This document shows positions 25,849 through 35,568 of a stretch of DNA of 55,005 bases, piece after piece. The notes beneath the pieces were generated by a model. The model was given only the letters and a program-made list of their open reading frames with translations. It searched no databases and was not told the origin of the DNA. The DNA comes from CAZUVM01 sp964623885 (GTDB lineage Bacteria > Verrucomicrobiota > Verrucomicrobiia > Limisphaerales > UBA8199). The stretch is from the NCBI GenBank assembly GCA_964623885.1, contig CAZUVM010000259.1:1-55005 (forward strand), read 5' to 3'. Position 1 is the stretch's first letter; each line of letters begins with the position of its first letter. The translations under genes and the position numbers were made by a program.

Positions 25849-26772
25849 TCAATGAGTCAGCGCGTACACGGCGATATTCAGCGTCAGCTTTTGCCCGTCT
25901 TCGGGACTAATGCCTTTGCCTTCATTGCAGGTGTTGTTGGCGCTAAAGGCACAGCACAAGCCGTCTTCACACATGACCGCCACCAGGCGGCTCTTGTAGA
26001 ACAAGCCTTCGAGCTGAATGTCACGCGGTTCGTTGAGGCAGCGAATGCGGTCCAGTTTGTAGAAGGATCGGTAGATGATGTGATCGTATGAAATGGGCTT
26101 GACCTGCTCTCCCGCAAAGATGCGGTTGAATTCGCGCCGCCATGCCCGAGGGAAATTCGGATTGGTGCAGCAGCCGGAAGCAAACATGAAGCCGCCATGA
26201 CTTAAATACTTTCGCAACTTCCCGATCTCCTCTTCCGTGAATACGAAATCGTTGTGCCCGTTCATGAACAGAAACGGCGTTTCATACAGCTCCGGGTCGG
26301 TCAGCCGGACTTTGCGCTCATCCTGCATCTTCAAAGTCGAAGCTTTGGACACCAGGCGCATCAAATCCTGCCCAACGCCACCGCAATCGTTGCCGTCGTT
26401 CGAACTGTATTTGATGCGGCCCATGAAGAAGGTGGCCTCGCGATCGTCGGTGCCGGTAGCCTGCCCGAGCGCCGACATTTGTCCCATCACCATGAACAAA
26501 GCCAGGGTGCTTACGACAGCTGTTGCGAGAGACCTAGCCAGAATATTTCTCGCTGGAAAGTGTGCCGAACCTGTAGCGCAGGCCTCCGAGCCTGCTGTGT
26601 CGCAGGCTTCCCAGCCTGCGAACGCCTGAAGCAGACGCTGTGACCCAACTCCAGCCGACTCGGAGGTCGGCGATACAGCACGCTCGGAGGCCTGCGCTAC
26701 TTCCAAGGGGTATAATATATCCGGGCTAGTGCCTCCATGAGCATCTAATCTTTTTGGAGTTCCTTTGTTCAT
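25849..26772 (-). CDS. DUF4159-domain protein with a translated repeat in its N-terminus
   Basis: 307 residues from the ATG at 26772, which overlaps the stop of the VWA gene by four bases (ATGA). Residues about 25-67 are the in-frame translation of a 128-bp dispersed element. A membrane or signal segment follows (about 76-100, NILARSLATAVVSTLALFMVMG). No other ATG, GTG or TTG lies between repeat and hydrophobic segment. The mature part (about 105-307) is DUF4159: FFMGRIKYSSNDGNDCGG, ELYETPFLFMNGHNDFVFTE, LRKYLSHGGFMFASGCCTN, and CEDGLCCAFSANNTCNEG near the end. It is Cys-rich in the last third. DUF4159 proteins occur at the end of MoxR-type operons; their biochemical function is unknown. Confidence 0.85.
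   Translation of the reverse strand: MNKGTPKRLDAHGGTSPDILYPLEVAQASERAVSPTSESAGVGSQRLLQAFAGWEACDTAGSEACATGSAHFPARNILARSLATAVVSTLALFMVMGQMSALGQATGTDDREATFFMGRIKYSSNDGNDCGGVGQDLMRLVSKASTLKMQDERKVRLTDPELYETPFLFMNGHNDFVFTEEEIGKLRKYLSHGGFMFASGCCTNPNFPRAWRREFNRIFAGEQVKPISYDHIIYRSFYKLDRIRCLNEPRDIQLEGLFYKSRLVAVMCEDGLCCAFSANNTCNEGKGISPEDGQKLTLNIAVYALTH
26573..26700 (-). repeat. 128-bp MITE/REP-like element with 19-bp terminal inverted repeats, copy 1
   Basis: The ends are GTAGCGCAGGCCTCCGAGC and its exact reverse complement (26682-26700). The interior matches, in opposite orientation, the element at 42981-43107. This copy lies inside the DUF4159 reading frame and encodes VAQASERAVSPTSES and LLQAFAGWEACDTAGSEA. 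Confidence 0.75.
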
Positions 26773-29000
26773 GCCAGTTCCCACCGCTTTCGGAGCAACC
26801 ACTCACCGGCCAGGCACCCCAACACCCAGGTCAGCATCCAGCCGTTGACGGCCACGACACGTCGGCTCGCTTTACCTTGCCGGACCTCCTCAATCCTGGC
26901 TTTGATTTGCGAGACCAGGTCCGTCGCGTCCGGACATTCCTCCGCTTTGAACGCCAGGCCGTCGCTGGCGGCCGCCCATTGACGTAATGATTCCATGTTC
27001 CGGACTGTCTCCTGAAACTCGATATCCACATCCCGAACGTCGATGCGCCGGCTCGCGATGGGTGACTTCATCGGGTCCGCTACGGTCACGGTGTATTGGC
27101 CCGGTTGGTCGGCGTGAAAATTGAAATCGATTGGCTGCGATGCGCCGAGTTCGACCGATTGTTCCTCGAGCGCATGACCGTGGTCGTCGTCAACGCGCAC
27201 CAGGAATTTGCCACTGCCGGGACTCGCATTCCCGGGACTGGGTTGCCGCTCCAGAACCAGCCGCACATCCATGTCCGGGTGCAAATCCTGGTCCGCCAAA
27301 TGTATTGCCACATCCTGGCGGCCAGAATCACCAAGAAATCGAAAAAGTTGCCGCCAAAATCGATCGAACTGCGCCGGGTCCGAGTTTTCGGAAAGGCGCC
27401 AGCGCCAGAAGTTCTGGATAGCCAACACGGCCGATAATCCCGCGCCATAACGTTGAGAGGCCATCAGGATCCGCCGCCCGCGGGGACCTTCGTCCGTAGG
27501 ATGAAACATCCAGGCTTGTGCCCCCGGCTTCAGTGCGTCCACCCGGCCGTATTGACTGAAACTCGGCAACTTTGACCACGCCTCGAGCGGCGGGTGATCG
27601 TCGGCAATCTGAAAGACTGGATGGGCCAGGGCTTCGGGCGTCAATTGAACCTGGAAAGGCCGATCGAGGCCCTGAACCCCCGCGTTGGCGGCAAACACCA
27701 CCGGCAGCAATTGCTCGAGCCGGCTGCTCTGCCATGAACTATCGAAGGTGTCTGAACCGCCGACCAGCAGCACGCCGCCTCCCAGCTCGCCGCAAAATTT
27801 GGCCAGCATCTCCTGCTGAGCCGACGTGAGATCGGCCGGCCGTAAATTCGAAAGCACGATCACGCGGAAAGGCGCAAGCTCCTCCAATCTCGCCGGAAAA
27901 CCATTCAGCAGCTCACCAACATTTTCCACATTCTGCCGAAAAACCGATTTCTCTGAAGTGCGCGTCAGGCCGGTCAGCTTAATACTGGTGTCATCCGCCA
28001 GCGCGCGATTGATGAACTTATAATCCCAGGTTAGAGCGCCTTGAACGTAGAGCACGCGCAACTTCTTTTCTCCCGTGACCCGCACGGACGTGCTGGCTTC
28101 GGTTCCGGCGCAGCGCAGGTCCGGTTCTTGCGGCGGCACGAGTCGCACAATGTAATTGTGAACGCCCTCCACGTCCTCGTTCACCTGGAAATTCTCCAGC
28201 CATAACCGCGAGCCTTTCGTGGCCCCGGCAGTTTTTCTCTGGGCAATCTTGCCATCGCGAAATAAGACAAGATCGAACGCAGGCAGTGCATCTGCATTCA
28301 CCGCTTCGAGCTGCGCCGAAATGCTGAATGCGGTTTTCGGCGCTACGCTCGCCGGCGCATCGACGTGTCGAAGCGAAAGCGTTCGCACCGGCCGATCTCC
28401 TCCAAAACCCACGCCGATAAACGGTACACGCGTTTCCGTCAACGCCGCGAGCGCGCGAGCGTCCAGGTCTCTTTCGTTGGCAATGCCGTCGGTCAGCGCC
28501 ACGATCGCCAGCGGAGGCTGGGCGGTGCTGGCGAATGCTTCGGCAATGGCGCCGCCCAGGTCGGTCCGTTTGCCGCTCGGCCGGACCGCGGATAGCTTGT
28601 CCACTGAGGTGCTTTCAGAGTTCTTGTCAAAGAGAAGGGCCTGCACCGGCAGATGAGCCGACTTTAGCGCCGGCATTAACCGAGCATTGAGAAAATCAAA
28701 CGCTTGCTGGTATCGGGTGCCACTGCCTTCCTCTAACGACATGCTCTCGCTGCGGTCCACCAGCAATGTCACGGGCCGGGCAGCGGTCGCGGCCGGTGTT
28801 TTCGCTACCTGGACGGGGCGGGCAATCAGGCCGACGAGGGCCAACAGTGCGGCAAATCGGAGGCCGTTCAGTACGAGCAGGCGCTGAGCGGAAACGCCTC
28901 GTTGATGTTGACGCCCGATCGAAAAAACCAGAATCGCTGCCAATGGAACGAGCAGCCACCATGCCCAGGGAAGCTCGAATCTGATGGCGGCGATGCTCAT
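26769..29000 (-). CDS. Membrane-anchored VWA-domain protein with GATase-like domain
   Basis: 743 residues from an ATG that overlaps the preceding stop (ATGA). Two N-terminal TM segments (about 11-28 and 41-60) precede a von Willebrand A domain with an intact MIDAS: DRSES at 82-86, the Thr of KRTDLGGA, and Asp of ALTDGIAN. A class I glutamine-amidotransferase-like fold follows (about 305-540: LRVLYVQGALTWDYKFI, FRVIVLSNLRPADL, LGGGVLLVGGSDTF), then a beta-rich region and a C-terminal TM (MLTWVLGCLAGEWLL). Such proteins accompany MoxR and BatA-like proteins and probably form a periplasmic metal-dependent protein-binding assembly. Exact function is unknown. Confidence 0.85.
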   Translation of the reverse strand: MSIAAIRFELPWAWWLLVPLAAILVFSIGRQHQRGVSAQRLLVLNGLRFAALLALVGLIARPVQVAKTPAATAARPVTLLVDRSESMSLEEGSGTRYQQAFDFLNARLMPALKSAHLPVQALLFDKNSESTSVDKLSAVRPSGKRTDLGGAIAEAFASTAQPPLAIVALTDGIANERDLDARALAALTETRVPFIGVGFGGDRPVRTLSLRHVDAPASVAPKTAFSISAQLEAVNADALPAFDLVLFRDGKIAQRKTAGATKGSRLWLENFQVNEDVEGVHNYIVRLVPPQEPDLRCAGTEASTSVRVTGEKKLRVLYVQGALTWDYKFINRALADDTSIKLTGLTRTSEKSVFRQNVENVGELLNGFPARLEELAPFRVIVLSNLRPADLTSAQQEMLAKFCGELGGGVLLVGGSDTFDSSWQSSRLEQLLPVVFAANAGVQGLDRPFQVQLTPEALAHPVFQIADDHPPLEAWSKLPSFSQYGRVDALKPGAQAWMFHPTDEGPRGRRILMASQRYGAGLSAVLAIQNFWRWRLSENSDPAQFDRFWRQLFRFLGDSGRQDVAIHLADQDLHPDMDVRLVLERQPSPGNASPGSGKFLVRVDDDHGHALEEQSVELGASQPIDFNFHADQPGQYTVTVADPMKSPIASRRIDVRDVDIEFQETVRNMESLRQWAAASDGLAFKAEECPDATDLVSQIKARIEEVRQGKASRRVVAVNGWMLTWVLGCLAGEWLLRKRWELA

Positions 29001-31546
29001 TGCTGTGAAAGTCTTTCGAAATATCTCTGGATCGCGCCTCGATACGCCGGAGGCAGCCGGTTGGGATCAATGTGCGTCAGTTGAGACTCGTCCTCTTTGC
29101 GGGCCAATTGTTCGGTGGACTCCAATGAGAATCGTTGGATTTGTTCCAGGAGCCCTTTCAATCCAGCCACATCCGGGTTTGTTGGCCGGAGCATTTGCTG
29201 CAGTTGTTGCAGAAGTTGGTCGCCCTGGGCATTGTCGCCAAAGCGGCTGCGCATGCCGGCCTGCAGGTCCTGAAATGCCTGGCTTCCTTGTTTCGCCTGA
29301 TCTTCAGCCGGCAGTTGGCCCGCCTTCTCCAATTCCTTGATGAGGCTGTCCAGTTCCGCCGCGCCTTGATTCAAGCGATCCTGCTCGCGTGGCTTTAGCG
29401 CGTCGGCGTTCTGTGCCATCTGCAGGGACTCGGGCTGGCTCGATTTAAATGCCTGCATCACTTTGCCCAGCCCGTCACGCGCCGCAGCCGACTGTTGCTG
29501 CCGGGCTGCCTCGTCCTCCGCCTGTTCCAATGCAAAAAGCCGAGCATCCAAATCGACCTTGTTTTGACCGCTGAGCGCGTCCCGCAGCGGCTGACCAAAG
29601 GCATCGCGAGTCGGATCTTCCTCGGCTGCTTCCTTCAATTGTTGCAGAGTTTGTCGCGTTTCCCGCGCTGCATTTTGCAGATCGGCATCCGACACGTTCG
29701 TTTTGGAGTTGGCGCGCTGGTCGAACAACTGCCGCGCGCTGTCGAGCATCTGTTTTAGCTTGTAAGCGTCCGCGAGTTGTTTTTCCGCCGCGCGTTTGCC
29801 AAATGACTTGTTGAAGTTCTCGAGGGCTTTTGTGGCGTCCTGCGCGGCGCTGCGGCCTGCACCGCCCTGGTCGCGCAACTCCGATGCCGCATTCGCCAGC
29901 GCTTTTTGCGCCTGCTGGCTCTCCTTCTGCGCGCCGTCGAACATATGCGGATGCTGAGCTTGAAAATCTTTCAGCGCTTTCCCTAACTCCTCCTCCTGGT
30001 CTCCCAGCTCGGGTTGTTCGGACCTCGGCTTAATTCGTGTTTGTTGTTCGATGTTCTTCTGTTGCTCCAGGGCTTTCCTGGCAAACTCCGCCGCAGCTTT
30101 GGATTCGTTGCGAAACTCAGCCATGCTGTTTAATTTTTGCGAACTATCGGCGGTCGCGGGAGGTGGCTCATTTGATGAGGGAGTTTGAAACGCCTCCGGC
30201 CGGTCACCGACGGCTTTTTGGAGCATCTTCCGCGCCGCCACCAGCTCGGACAACGCGCGGCGTTCCAGGTTCTGGCCTTCTGTCAACGTATTCGCTCGCA
30301 GTGAAGTCGCGGCATGGTCGAGCGTTTGTTCGGCCCGGGCGAGATTGTCCAGTGCGTCGCCGATAGGTTTGTTTTCCATTTCACCTGCCAGCTTGGCGTA
30401 GAGGTGCTGGGCCGAGTCGCTGAGATCACCCTCCGCGCCGGCGAGCTTGTTGCGGTCCTGGGCCCGCTGTTGTGCCGCTTCGGGCGGCTGCTGCGCGTGC
30501 TGATATGTTTGGCGAATAATCTGTTGTTGCCGTCCGATCAGTGATGAGATTTCACTGAGGGTTTGGTAGGCTTGGCCTCCCTGGCCGCCTGGCAGCTTGA
30601 GAATGTCTTCACGAAATGGACGCACCTCCAGGAAGAACACCTGCGAACCATAAGAGTCCAGCCGGTCGGTTTTGGCCCGCGCATAATAACTCACGACGTC
30701 CCAATCCGAGAGTTGTAGCTCATCCAGGTAGATGCTTGGGGAGTAGTTTCCGTAACACGGCTCGGATGACGAAGGCAAAGGATGTGGTGTTTCGGCGGCT
30801 CCATTGACGGCCGAAAACCAGGAAACATTCGTCAGCGGATGGCTGGCAGCCGCCTCAATTTGTAGCTGCACAACATCCACCTTCGTGACGGTCAGGTCAG
30901 CGCCGGGATCGGTAATCCTAATCTCTCCCCAGGCCCGGTTGGTGACGCCTGCAGAGCGTGCCAGCTCAATCGGCCCTTGCGGTCCCGAAATCTTTGGTCC
31001 CTTGGTCTCGTTTGCAAACTTAAGATAATTCCATGGTCTGAAATGGTAGTTGAGAAGAGCAGTTACGGCCAAAACGCTTGCGAACGCTGCCAGCCAAATC
31101 AACGAAGGCTTGGCGCTGAAAGGTGCTGCGGGGTGTTTCTCATTTACCAAGCTCTGCGCCTGTCGGGCAATTTGGTGTGCAAAGGATTCCGCGTGGCTGT
31201 TTTCGCGTCTTGTCTCCAGGAATAAAAGCGTATTAAGACGATCGAGCCATCGTCTGTCCCGGCGTTCGAGTGCGGCGCCCAGCCGCTTGCGATCCGGGGA
31301 AACACTCGCCATTCGTAGCAGGCTAACACCCCAGGCCAACAAACCTGCTGCCGCAATTAAACCTGTAAGCGCGATACCCACCACCAGGTCGCGGATCCAC
31401 CCCATGAGAATTGCCGCCCCGAGGCTTGATACCAACAAACACACGACGATGCCGAGCATCGCGCTTTGACGCAGGAATCGCAGTAATTGCCATCGAAATC
31501 CAGCCTGGTTCAAGCTGGCGTCTATTGCCCGGAAACGCCAATTCAT
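28997..31546 (-). CDS. DUF4175-like membrane protein with long coiled-coil region
   Basis: 849 residues from the ATG at 31546, chosen because it overlaps the BatA stop (ATGA); the frame runs up to a TTG at 31624. TM segments lie at about 29-48, 54-76 and 143-165. A beta-rich extracytoplasmic part follows (about 170-340), then a marker segment LKLPGGQGGQAYQTLSEISSL (about 355-375) leading into roughly 470 residues of Gln/Ala/Glu-rich helices with repeated LKQMLDSARQLFDQR-like heptads. This fits DUF4175-type proteins of MoxR operons in this phylum. The last residues (YRGAIQRYFERLSQ) are typical. Likely a periplasmic scaffold; not shown experimentally as far as I know. Confidence 0.8.
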   Translation of the reverse strand: MNWRFRAIDASLNQAGFRWQLLRFLRQSAMLGIVVCLLVSSLGAAILMGWIRDLVVGIALTGLIAAAGLLAWGVSLLRMASVSPDRKRLGAALERRDRRWLDRLNTLLFLETRRENSHAESFAHQIARQAQSLVNEKHPAAPFSAKPSLIWLAAFASVLAVTALLNYHFRPWNYLKFANETKGPKISGPQGPIELARSAGVTNRAWGEIRITDPGADLTVTKVDVVQLQIEAAASHPLTNVSWFSAVNGAAETPHPLPSSSEPCYGNYSPSIYLDELQLSDWDVVSYYARAKTDRLDSYGSQVFFLEVRPFREDILKLPGGQGGQAYQTLSEISSLIGRQQQIIRQTYQHAQQPPEAAQQRAQDRNKLAGAEGDLSDSAQHLYAKLAGEMENKPIGDALDNLARAEQTLDHAATSLRANTLTEGQNLERRALSELVAARKMLQKAVGDRPEAFQTPSSNEPPPATADSSQKLNSMAEFRNESKAAAEFARKALEQQKNIEQQTRIKPRSEQPELGDQEEELGKALKDFQAQHPHMFDGAQKESQQAQKALANAASELRDQGGAGRSAAQDATKALENFNKSFGKRAAEKQLADAYKLKQMLDSARQLFDQRANSKTNVSDADLQNAARETRQTLQQLKEAAEEDPTRDAFGQPLRDALSGQNKVDLDARLFALEQAEDEAARQQQSAAARDGLGKVMQAFKSSQPESLQMAQNADALKPREQDRLNQGAAELDSLIKELEKAGQLPAEDQAKQGSQAFQDLQAGMRSRFGDNAQGDQLLQQLQQMLRPTNPDVAGLKGLLEQIQRFSLESTEQLARKEDESQLTHIDPNRLPPAYRGAIQRYFERLSQQ

Positions 31547-33579
31547 CGCTCCTCCTTGGATGCATCTGCCAGGCTCATTTCGAGCATGAGCACCAACAGC
31601 CCTCCCAGGAGCATCCACCACCAAAGCCGTTGCTGCAAGAGCTCGGAAACGCGTAGCTCTCCAGCCACGGTGGCAAGCGAAGATCCCGCTTGTCCTCCCG
31701 ACGGCGCGTTCCGCCAGCGCTTTAAGGTTTCCGGCGAGCCGTTATAGACAAGCTGCGATTCTTTTGCCGATGGATTGACGCAAAGAACCCGCTCAACTTG
31801 TTGACTACCGTCGGCGCGCAGCTCGTAAGCCCCTGGCTCATCCGGCAGGCGAATCGCCAGGTGGCCCTGTGTTAAGGAGCCGCGAGCTACTTCACGTTTG
31901 CCAGATTCAAGAACGAAAGTAGATGACTTGTTGTCCTTGGGGATGGCGATTCGTGCTAACTCGCCCGGTTCGAATGTGCCCGGTGTCGGATCCTGAGTGC
32001 GTGTGCCCTGCAGGCACAAATCAATAAAGGGTATAAAACTGGGATGGATCGGCCACGAGGTGTGCTCACGGTCCAGGCCAAAAGCGATCACCAGGAGTTT
32101 TCCGCGGAGGTTCGAACTTTGAAACAATAGTTCTTCTCCTCCTTGTCCGAACACCAACGGTGTTGCAGCGCTGCTCTTCAACCGCGCGAATTCAAAGATC
32201 CGGATTTCCTGCAGATTGCCAAAGTCGGGCGATGAAAACGGATGAAGCACCGGGTGGTTAAACAGGATGAAGCGAAATCCATCCGGACTTTGCTCGCCAG
32301 GCCGCGCCATTCCCGCCGCCTCGAACCCTAATTCGCGCAGGCATCCCTCGATCGCCGGACTCAGCCGGTTAACAACTAACAGGACCCCGTCTCCGTTGGC
32401 TAATCGCGTGTGCAGTAACTTGCGAACCTCAGCCGACTGCAGGCAGCTGCTCTCCAGGCAAAGCACATCAGCCCTCGCTACTTCAGTGTCGCCGAGACGG
32501 GCCGGATCCAATAACTCGGTGGACCACCGGCCCCGCATGATCTCGGGCGAAAGTGCCACACGTAAGTACGGCGATTGCGCCAGCAAGGCGACCTTACCTT
32601 CAGTCACCGGTGCCACGGAAAAGAACACACGGTTATCGGCCGCGAGGCTGTCCGGTTCGCCTTCGATTACGGCATCGCCCTTCAGCCAATTGGTCATGTC
32701 GGTCTCCCAGTGTGCCTGCAGCAGCAGCGTGCCAGGCTGTTTCTCAAGGTCGACGTCTCGATTCACAACCTCCTGTCCATCGGCGCGCACCAGCACACGC
32801 GCGCGCTTTGCTGGTCCGATATGGCTTAACTTCACCGAAAACTGCACCATGGACTTGTCACCGGTGAATACTCGCTGCGCCCGAGGTTCGGATAATGAAA
32901 GATTCGGCAACGAGCGGTTAAGCGACCGCGGCAGATCCACTTTGATGTCCGCTAAAAACGGTGGCGTGCCGACGTTTTCATTCCACTGGTTCTCCTGATT
33001 ATCGCCCAGAACCACAATTCGCTTTTGCCGCCCGACGGCAGTTTTCAGAAGCGAATTGGCATAACGAAATGCCGCCAGATACGAACCCCGCTGGTGCGAA
33101 GGTTTAAGTTCGGCAACTTTTTCCCGCGCGGTCTCACGGGAATCGCTGAACGAGGAAACTAATCGAGGCGCTCCCGTTAATTCGACTACGGCCAGTTGCG
33201 CCGCAGGACTCGCCTTGGACAATTCCGAAACCAACCAATCTCGATCGCGGGTGAATCCATCGAGTGCCTGATGGCTCAAAGTGTTGTCCAGGATGTAAAC
33301 CCGGCTTTCCTGCGTCGCACCGAAGTTAGTGCGGCGCATGTAGGGCCATGCAAATCCCGCTACGATGAGCAGTAAAGCGAGCGCTCGAGCCGCGAAGAGC
33401 AGGCGTCGACGAAGTTGAAGCGGACTGCGGCGTGGTTCTGGTTGGTCGTTCAGGAACCGAACCGCTGAAAATGGCACAATGCCCGTCTGTTGCTTCCGCC
33501 TGAGGTGCAACCACACCGGCGCGCCGAGCGCCAGCGCACCCAGCCAGAACCAGGGATTTAGAAACGAAACCGGCATCAT
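31543..33579 (-). CDS. BatA-like membrane protein (aerotolerance family)
   Basis: 678 residues from the first ATG of an ATGATG pair, 4 bp after the DUF58 stop; the upstream extension overlaps DUF58. The N-terminal BatA domain is typical: SFLNPWFWLGALALGAPVWLHL followed by RFLNDQPEPRR and a second TM (ALALLLIVAGFAWPYM). A degenerate VWA-like fold follows (VYILDNTLSHQALDG, where a canonical DxSxS MIDAS is missing), then a GATase-like region and a C-terminal TM (WWWMLLGGLLVLMLEMSLA). Named for Bacteroides aerotolerance Bat proteins, the family acts in the cell envelope with MoxR ATPases. It is fourth of the seven main genes of the operon. The absence of a MIDAS contrasts with the VWA protein encoded two genes downstream. 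Confidence 0.85.
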   Translation of the reverse strand: MMPVSFLNPWFWLGALALGAPVWLHLRRKQQTGIVPFSAVRFLNDQPEPRRSPLQLRRRLLFAARALALLLIVAGFAWPYMRRTNFGATQESRVYILDNTLSHQALDGFTRDRDWLVSELSKASPAAQLAVVELTGAPRLVSSFSDSRETAREKVAELKPSHQRGSYLAAFRYANSLLKTAVGRQKRIVVLGDNQENQWNENVGTPPFLADIKVDLPRSLNRSLPNLSLSEPRAQRVFTGDKSMVQFSVKLSHIGPAKRARVLVRADGQEVVNRDVDLEKQPGTLLLQAHWETDMTNWLKGDAVIEGEPDSLAADNRVFFSVAPVTEGKVALLAQSPYLRVALSPEIMRGRWSTELLDPARLGDTEVARADVLCLESSCLQSAEVRKLLHTRLANGDGVLLVVNRLSPAIEGCLRELGFEAAGMARPGEQSPDGFRFILFNHPVLHPFSSPDFGNLQEIRIFEFARLKSSAATPLVFGQGGEELLFQSSNLRGKLLVIAFGLDREHTSWPIHPSFIPFIDLCLQGTRTQDPTPGTFEPGELARIAIPKDNKSSTFVLESGKREVARGSLTQGHLAIRLPDEPGAYELRADGSQQVERVLCVNPSAKESQLVYNGSPETLKRWRNAPSGGQAGSSLATVAGELRVSELLQQRLWWWMLLGGLLVLMLEMSLADASKEER

Positions 33580-33583
33580 CAAC

Positions 33584-34504
33584 TCAGAATCGTCGTTTCC
33601 TTTCAGCCGAAAACAGCGCCAGCGCTTGCCACGGATTTGCGTCTGTGCGCACGACGCAATGTGGGATCTCAAGCGATTGAAACAGGCTCGAATAGCTGCT
33701 CATGAACGCTCGAAAACGCGCCACATATTGTTCGCGCACCACCTCAGGTGAAACAACGCGGCGCACTCCGGTCTCCAGGTCTTCGAAGATTCTTGCTTCG
33801 CGGAAAGGGAAATCGATCTCGTCCCCATCGAGAATCTGAAATACGATGACTTCGTGCCCGAGGAAGCGCAGATGTTTCAGCCCGACCGCAACCGCCTCTG
33901 CATCCTCAAGCAGGTCCGAGAACAACAGAACCATGCTGCGCCGGTGGATCAATCGCGCTGCCTGATCGAGCAATTGCGCCAGGCAGGTCTTGCGCGTGGG
34001 CTCTAGCCCTTCCAAATGACGCAGCATCAGCCCAAGTTGGCTCGGCCGTTGAGAGGGTCGAATGAACTCGGGCACTTCGGTGGCCCCGTTCAACGTCACC
34101 ATTCCGGTCGCATCATTCTGTTTGAGAAGGAACCAGGTTAGCGCCGCTGCCAGGACCCGGGCGCATTCCAGCTTCGAGCCCCAGGCACTGCGGCCGCGGT
34201 ATTGCATCGACGCGCTCGTGTCGCAGACCACATAACATCTCGCGTTGGTTTCCTGCATGTAGCGCTTGATGCAAAGCCGGTCGCTGCGCGCGTATAATCG
34301 CCAATCCACATGCCGCAAATCATCGCCGGCCTGGTAATCACGGTAATCGCTGAATTCCACGCTGAACCCGTGAAACGGGCTGTCGTGCAAACCGCTCAGG
34401 AACCCCTCCATGACATAGCGTGCCTTGAGATCGAGCCCGCCCAGCGCAGCCATCAATTTCGGATCGAACCGTCCCGTCCAGGACATCTGATCTGCGGAGT
34501 TCAT
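33584..34504 (-). CDS. DUF58 domain protein
   Basis: 306 residues; its ATG shares one base with the MoxR stop (TGATG), implying translational coupling. DUF58 hallmarks: GFSVEFSDYRDYQAGDDLRHVDWRLYARSDRLCIKRYMQET, then VCDTSASM, a VWA-like MIDAS (DTSAS), and LLFSDLLED with the distal Asp. No TM segment is seen, so it is probably cytoplasmic. DUF58 proteins are the regular partners of MoxR ATPases, thought to link the ATPase to the membrane-bound VWA proteins. Length and order are normal for the family. Confidence 0.93.
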   Translation of the reverse strand: MNSADQMSWTGRFDPKLMAALGGLDLKARYVMEGFLSGLHDSPFHGFSVEFSDYRDYQAGDDLRHVDWRLYARSDRLCIKRYMQETNARCYVVCDTSASMQYRGRSAWGSKLECARVLAAALTWFLLKQNDATGMVTLNGATEVPEFIRPSQRPSQLGLMLRHLEGLEPTRKTCLAQLLDQAARLIHRRSMVLLFSDLLEDAEAVAVGLKHLRFLGHEVIVFQILDGDEIDFPFREARIFEDLETGVRRVVSPEVVREQYVARFRAFMSSYSSLFQSLEIPHCVVRTDANPWQALALFSAERKRRF

Positions 34505-35553
34505 CAGTCGCTCGCCACGTCTTCCAATAAATGGCCGATGATTGCGTCAGTGTTCATGCCTTCCGCATCGGCCTGAAAACTACGCACCAGTCGATGACGC
34601 AATACGAGTGGCGCCAGCGCCGCTATATCCTCCCGGGCCACGTTGTAGCGCCCGTCGCAGGCGGCCCGGGCGCGCGCGGCCAAAATCAAATGCTGGCTGG
34701 CACGCGGGCTCGCGCCCCAGCGCACCCAGCGCTTTATGTAATCTGGCGCTTCACCATCGCTGGTTGGGCGGGTCGCGCGTACCAGGCGCACTGCATAATC
34801 AACGACGTTTGGCGCGGCGGGCACTTGTGCAACTGCGCTCCGAAACTCCAGAACCTCCTGCCGTGTCAGCACCGGCTGAATGCGGCCAAGCGGCGCAAAC
34901 GAATGTTGCTCCACCACCTGCCTCTCCTGCTCCAGCGTTGGATAATCCACGAGCAGCTCGAACAGGAATCGATCCAGTTGAGCTTCGGGCAAAGGGTAGG
35001 TGCCTTCCTGTTCGATAGGGTTTTGTGTGGCAAGCACCATGAACGGTTCTTCCAGGCGATACACTTTGCCCGCAACGGTGACCGTCTTCTCTTGCATCGC
35101 CTCCAGCAACGCCGCCTGGGTTTTGGGTGGCGTGCGATTGATCTCATCCGCCAGCAGCACCTGGGTGAACGCAGGTCCCGGTTGGAAGACAAATTGCCGG
35201 CGTCCGCTCGTCGCGTCCTCCTGAAGTATTTCCGTGCCGGTCACATCCGACGGCATTAAATCCGGCGTGAATTGAATTCGCGAGAATGTCAGTTCCAGGG
35301 CGCGGGCAAGGCTGTGAACCAACAAGGTTTTGGCCAGCCCCGGCACACCGACCAACAGACAATGTCCTCGTGCCAGCAGCGCGTAAACCGCCGCGGCTAC
35401 AATCTCATCCTGCCCGATAATGACTTTCGCAACCTCTTCTTGCAGCCGGCGGACCCGCGGCGCCAGGCCTTCGAGTGTTGCAGCCGGGTCGGCACAAGAA
35501 TCAATACCGGCAAGCTGGTTTTCCAAGGGTGGAAGTGTGACGTGGGTGGTCAT
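34504..35553 (-). CDS. MoxR-family AAA+ ATPase
   Basis: 349 residues from the ATG at 35553, 15 bp after the stop of the transglutaminase gene; a TTG five codons earlier is less likely. Walker A is GVPGLAKT (69-76), Walker B LLADEINRTPPKTQ, sensor 1 LATQNPIEQEGTYPLPEAQLDRF, and sensor 2 region near WGASPRASQ. These are textbook MoxR features. The protein is a cytoplasmic chaperone-like ATPase that acts on VWA-domain partners, here encoded in the next four genes. No special regulation is visible apart from the shared operon leader. Confidence 0.95.
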   Translation of the reverse strand: MTTHVTLPPLENQLAGIDSCADPAATLEGLAPRVRRLQEEVAKVIIGQDEIVAAAVYALLARGHCLLVGVPGLAKTLLVHSLARALELTFSRIQFTPDLMPSDVTGTEILQEDATSGRRQFVFQPGPAFTQVLLADEINRTPPKTQAALLEAMQEKTVTVAGKVYRLEEPFMVLATQNPIEQEGTYPLPEAQLDRFLFELLVDYPTLEQERQVVEQHSFAPLGRIQPVLTRQEVLEFRSAVAQVPAAPNVVDYAVRLVRATRPTSDGEAPDYIKRWVRWGASPRASQHLILAARARAACDGRYNVAREDIAALAPLVLRHRLVRSFQADAEGMNTDAIIGHLLEDVASD

Positions 35554-35568
35554 AATTACATTGAACAA

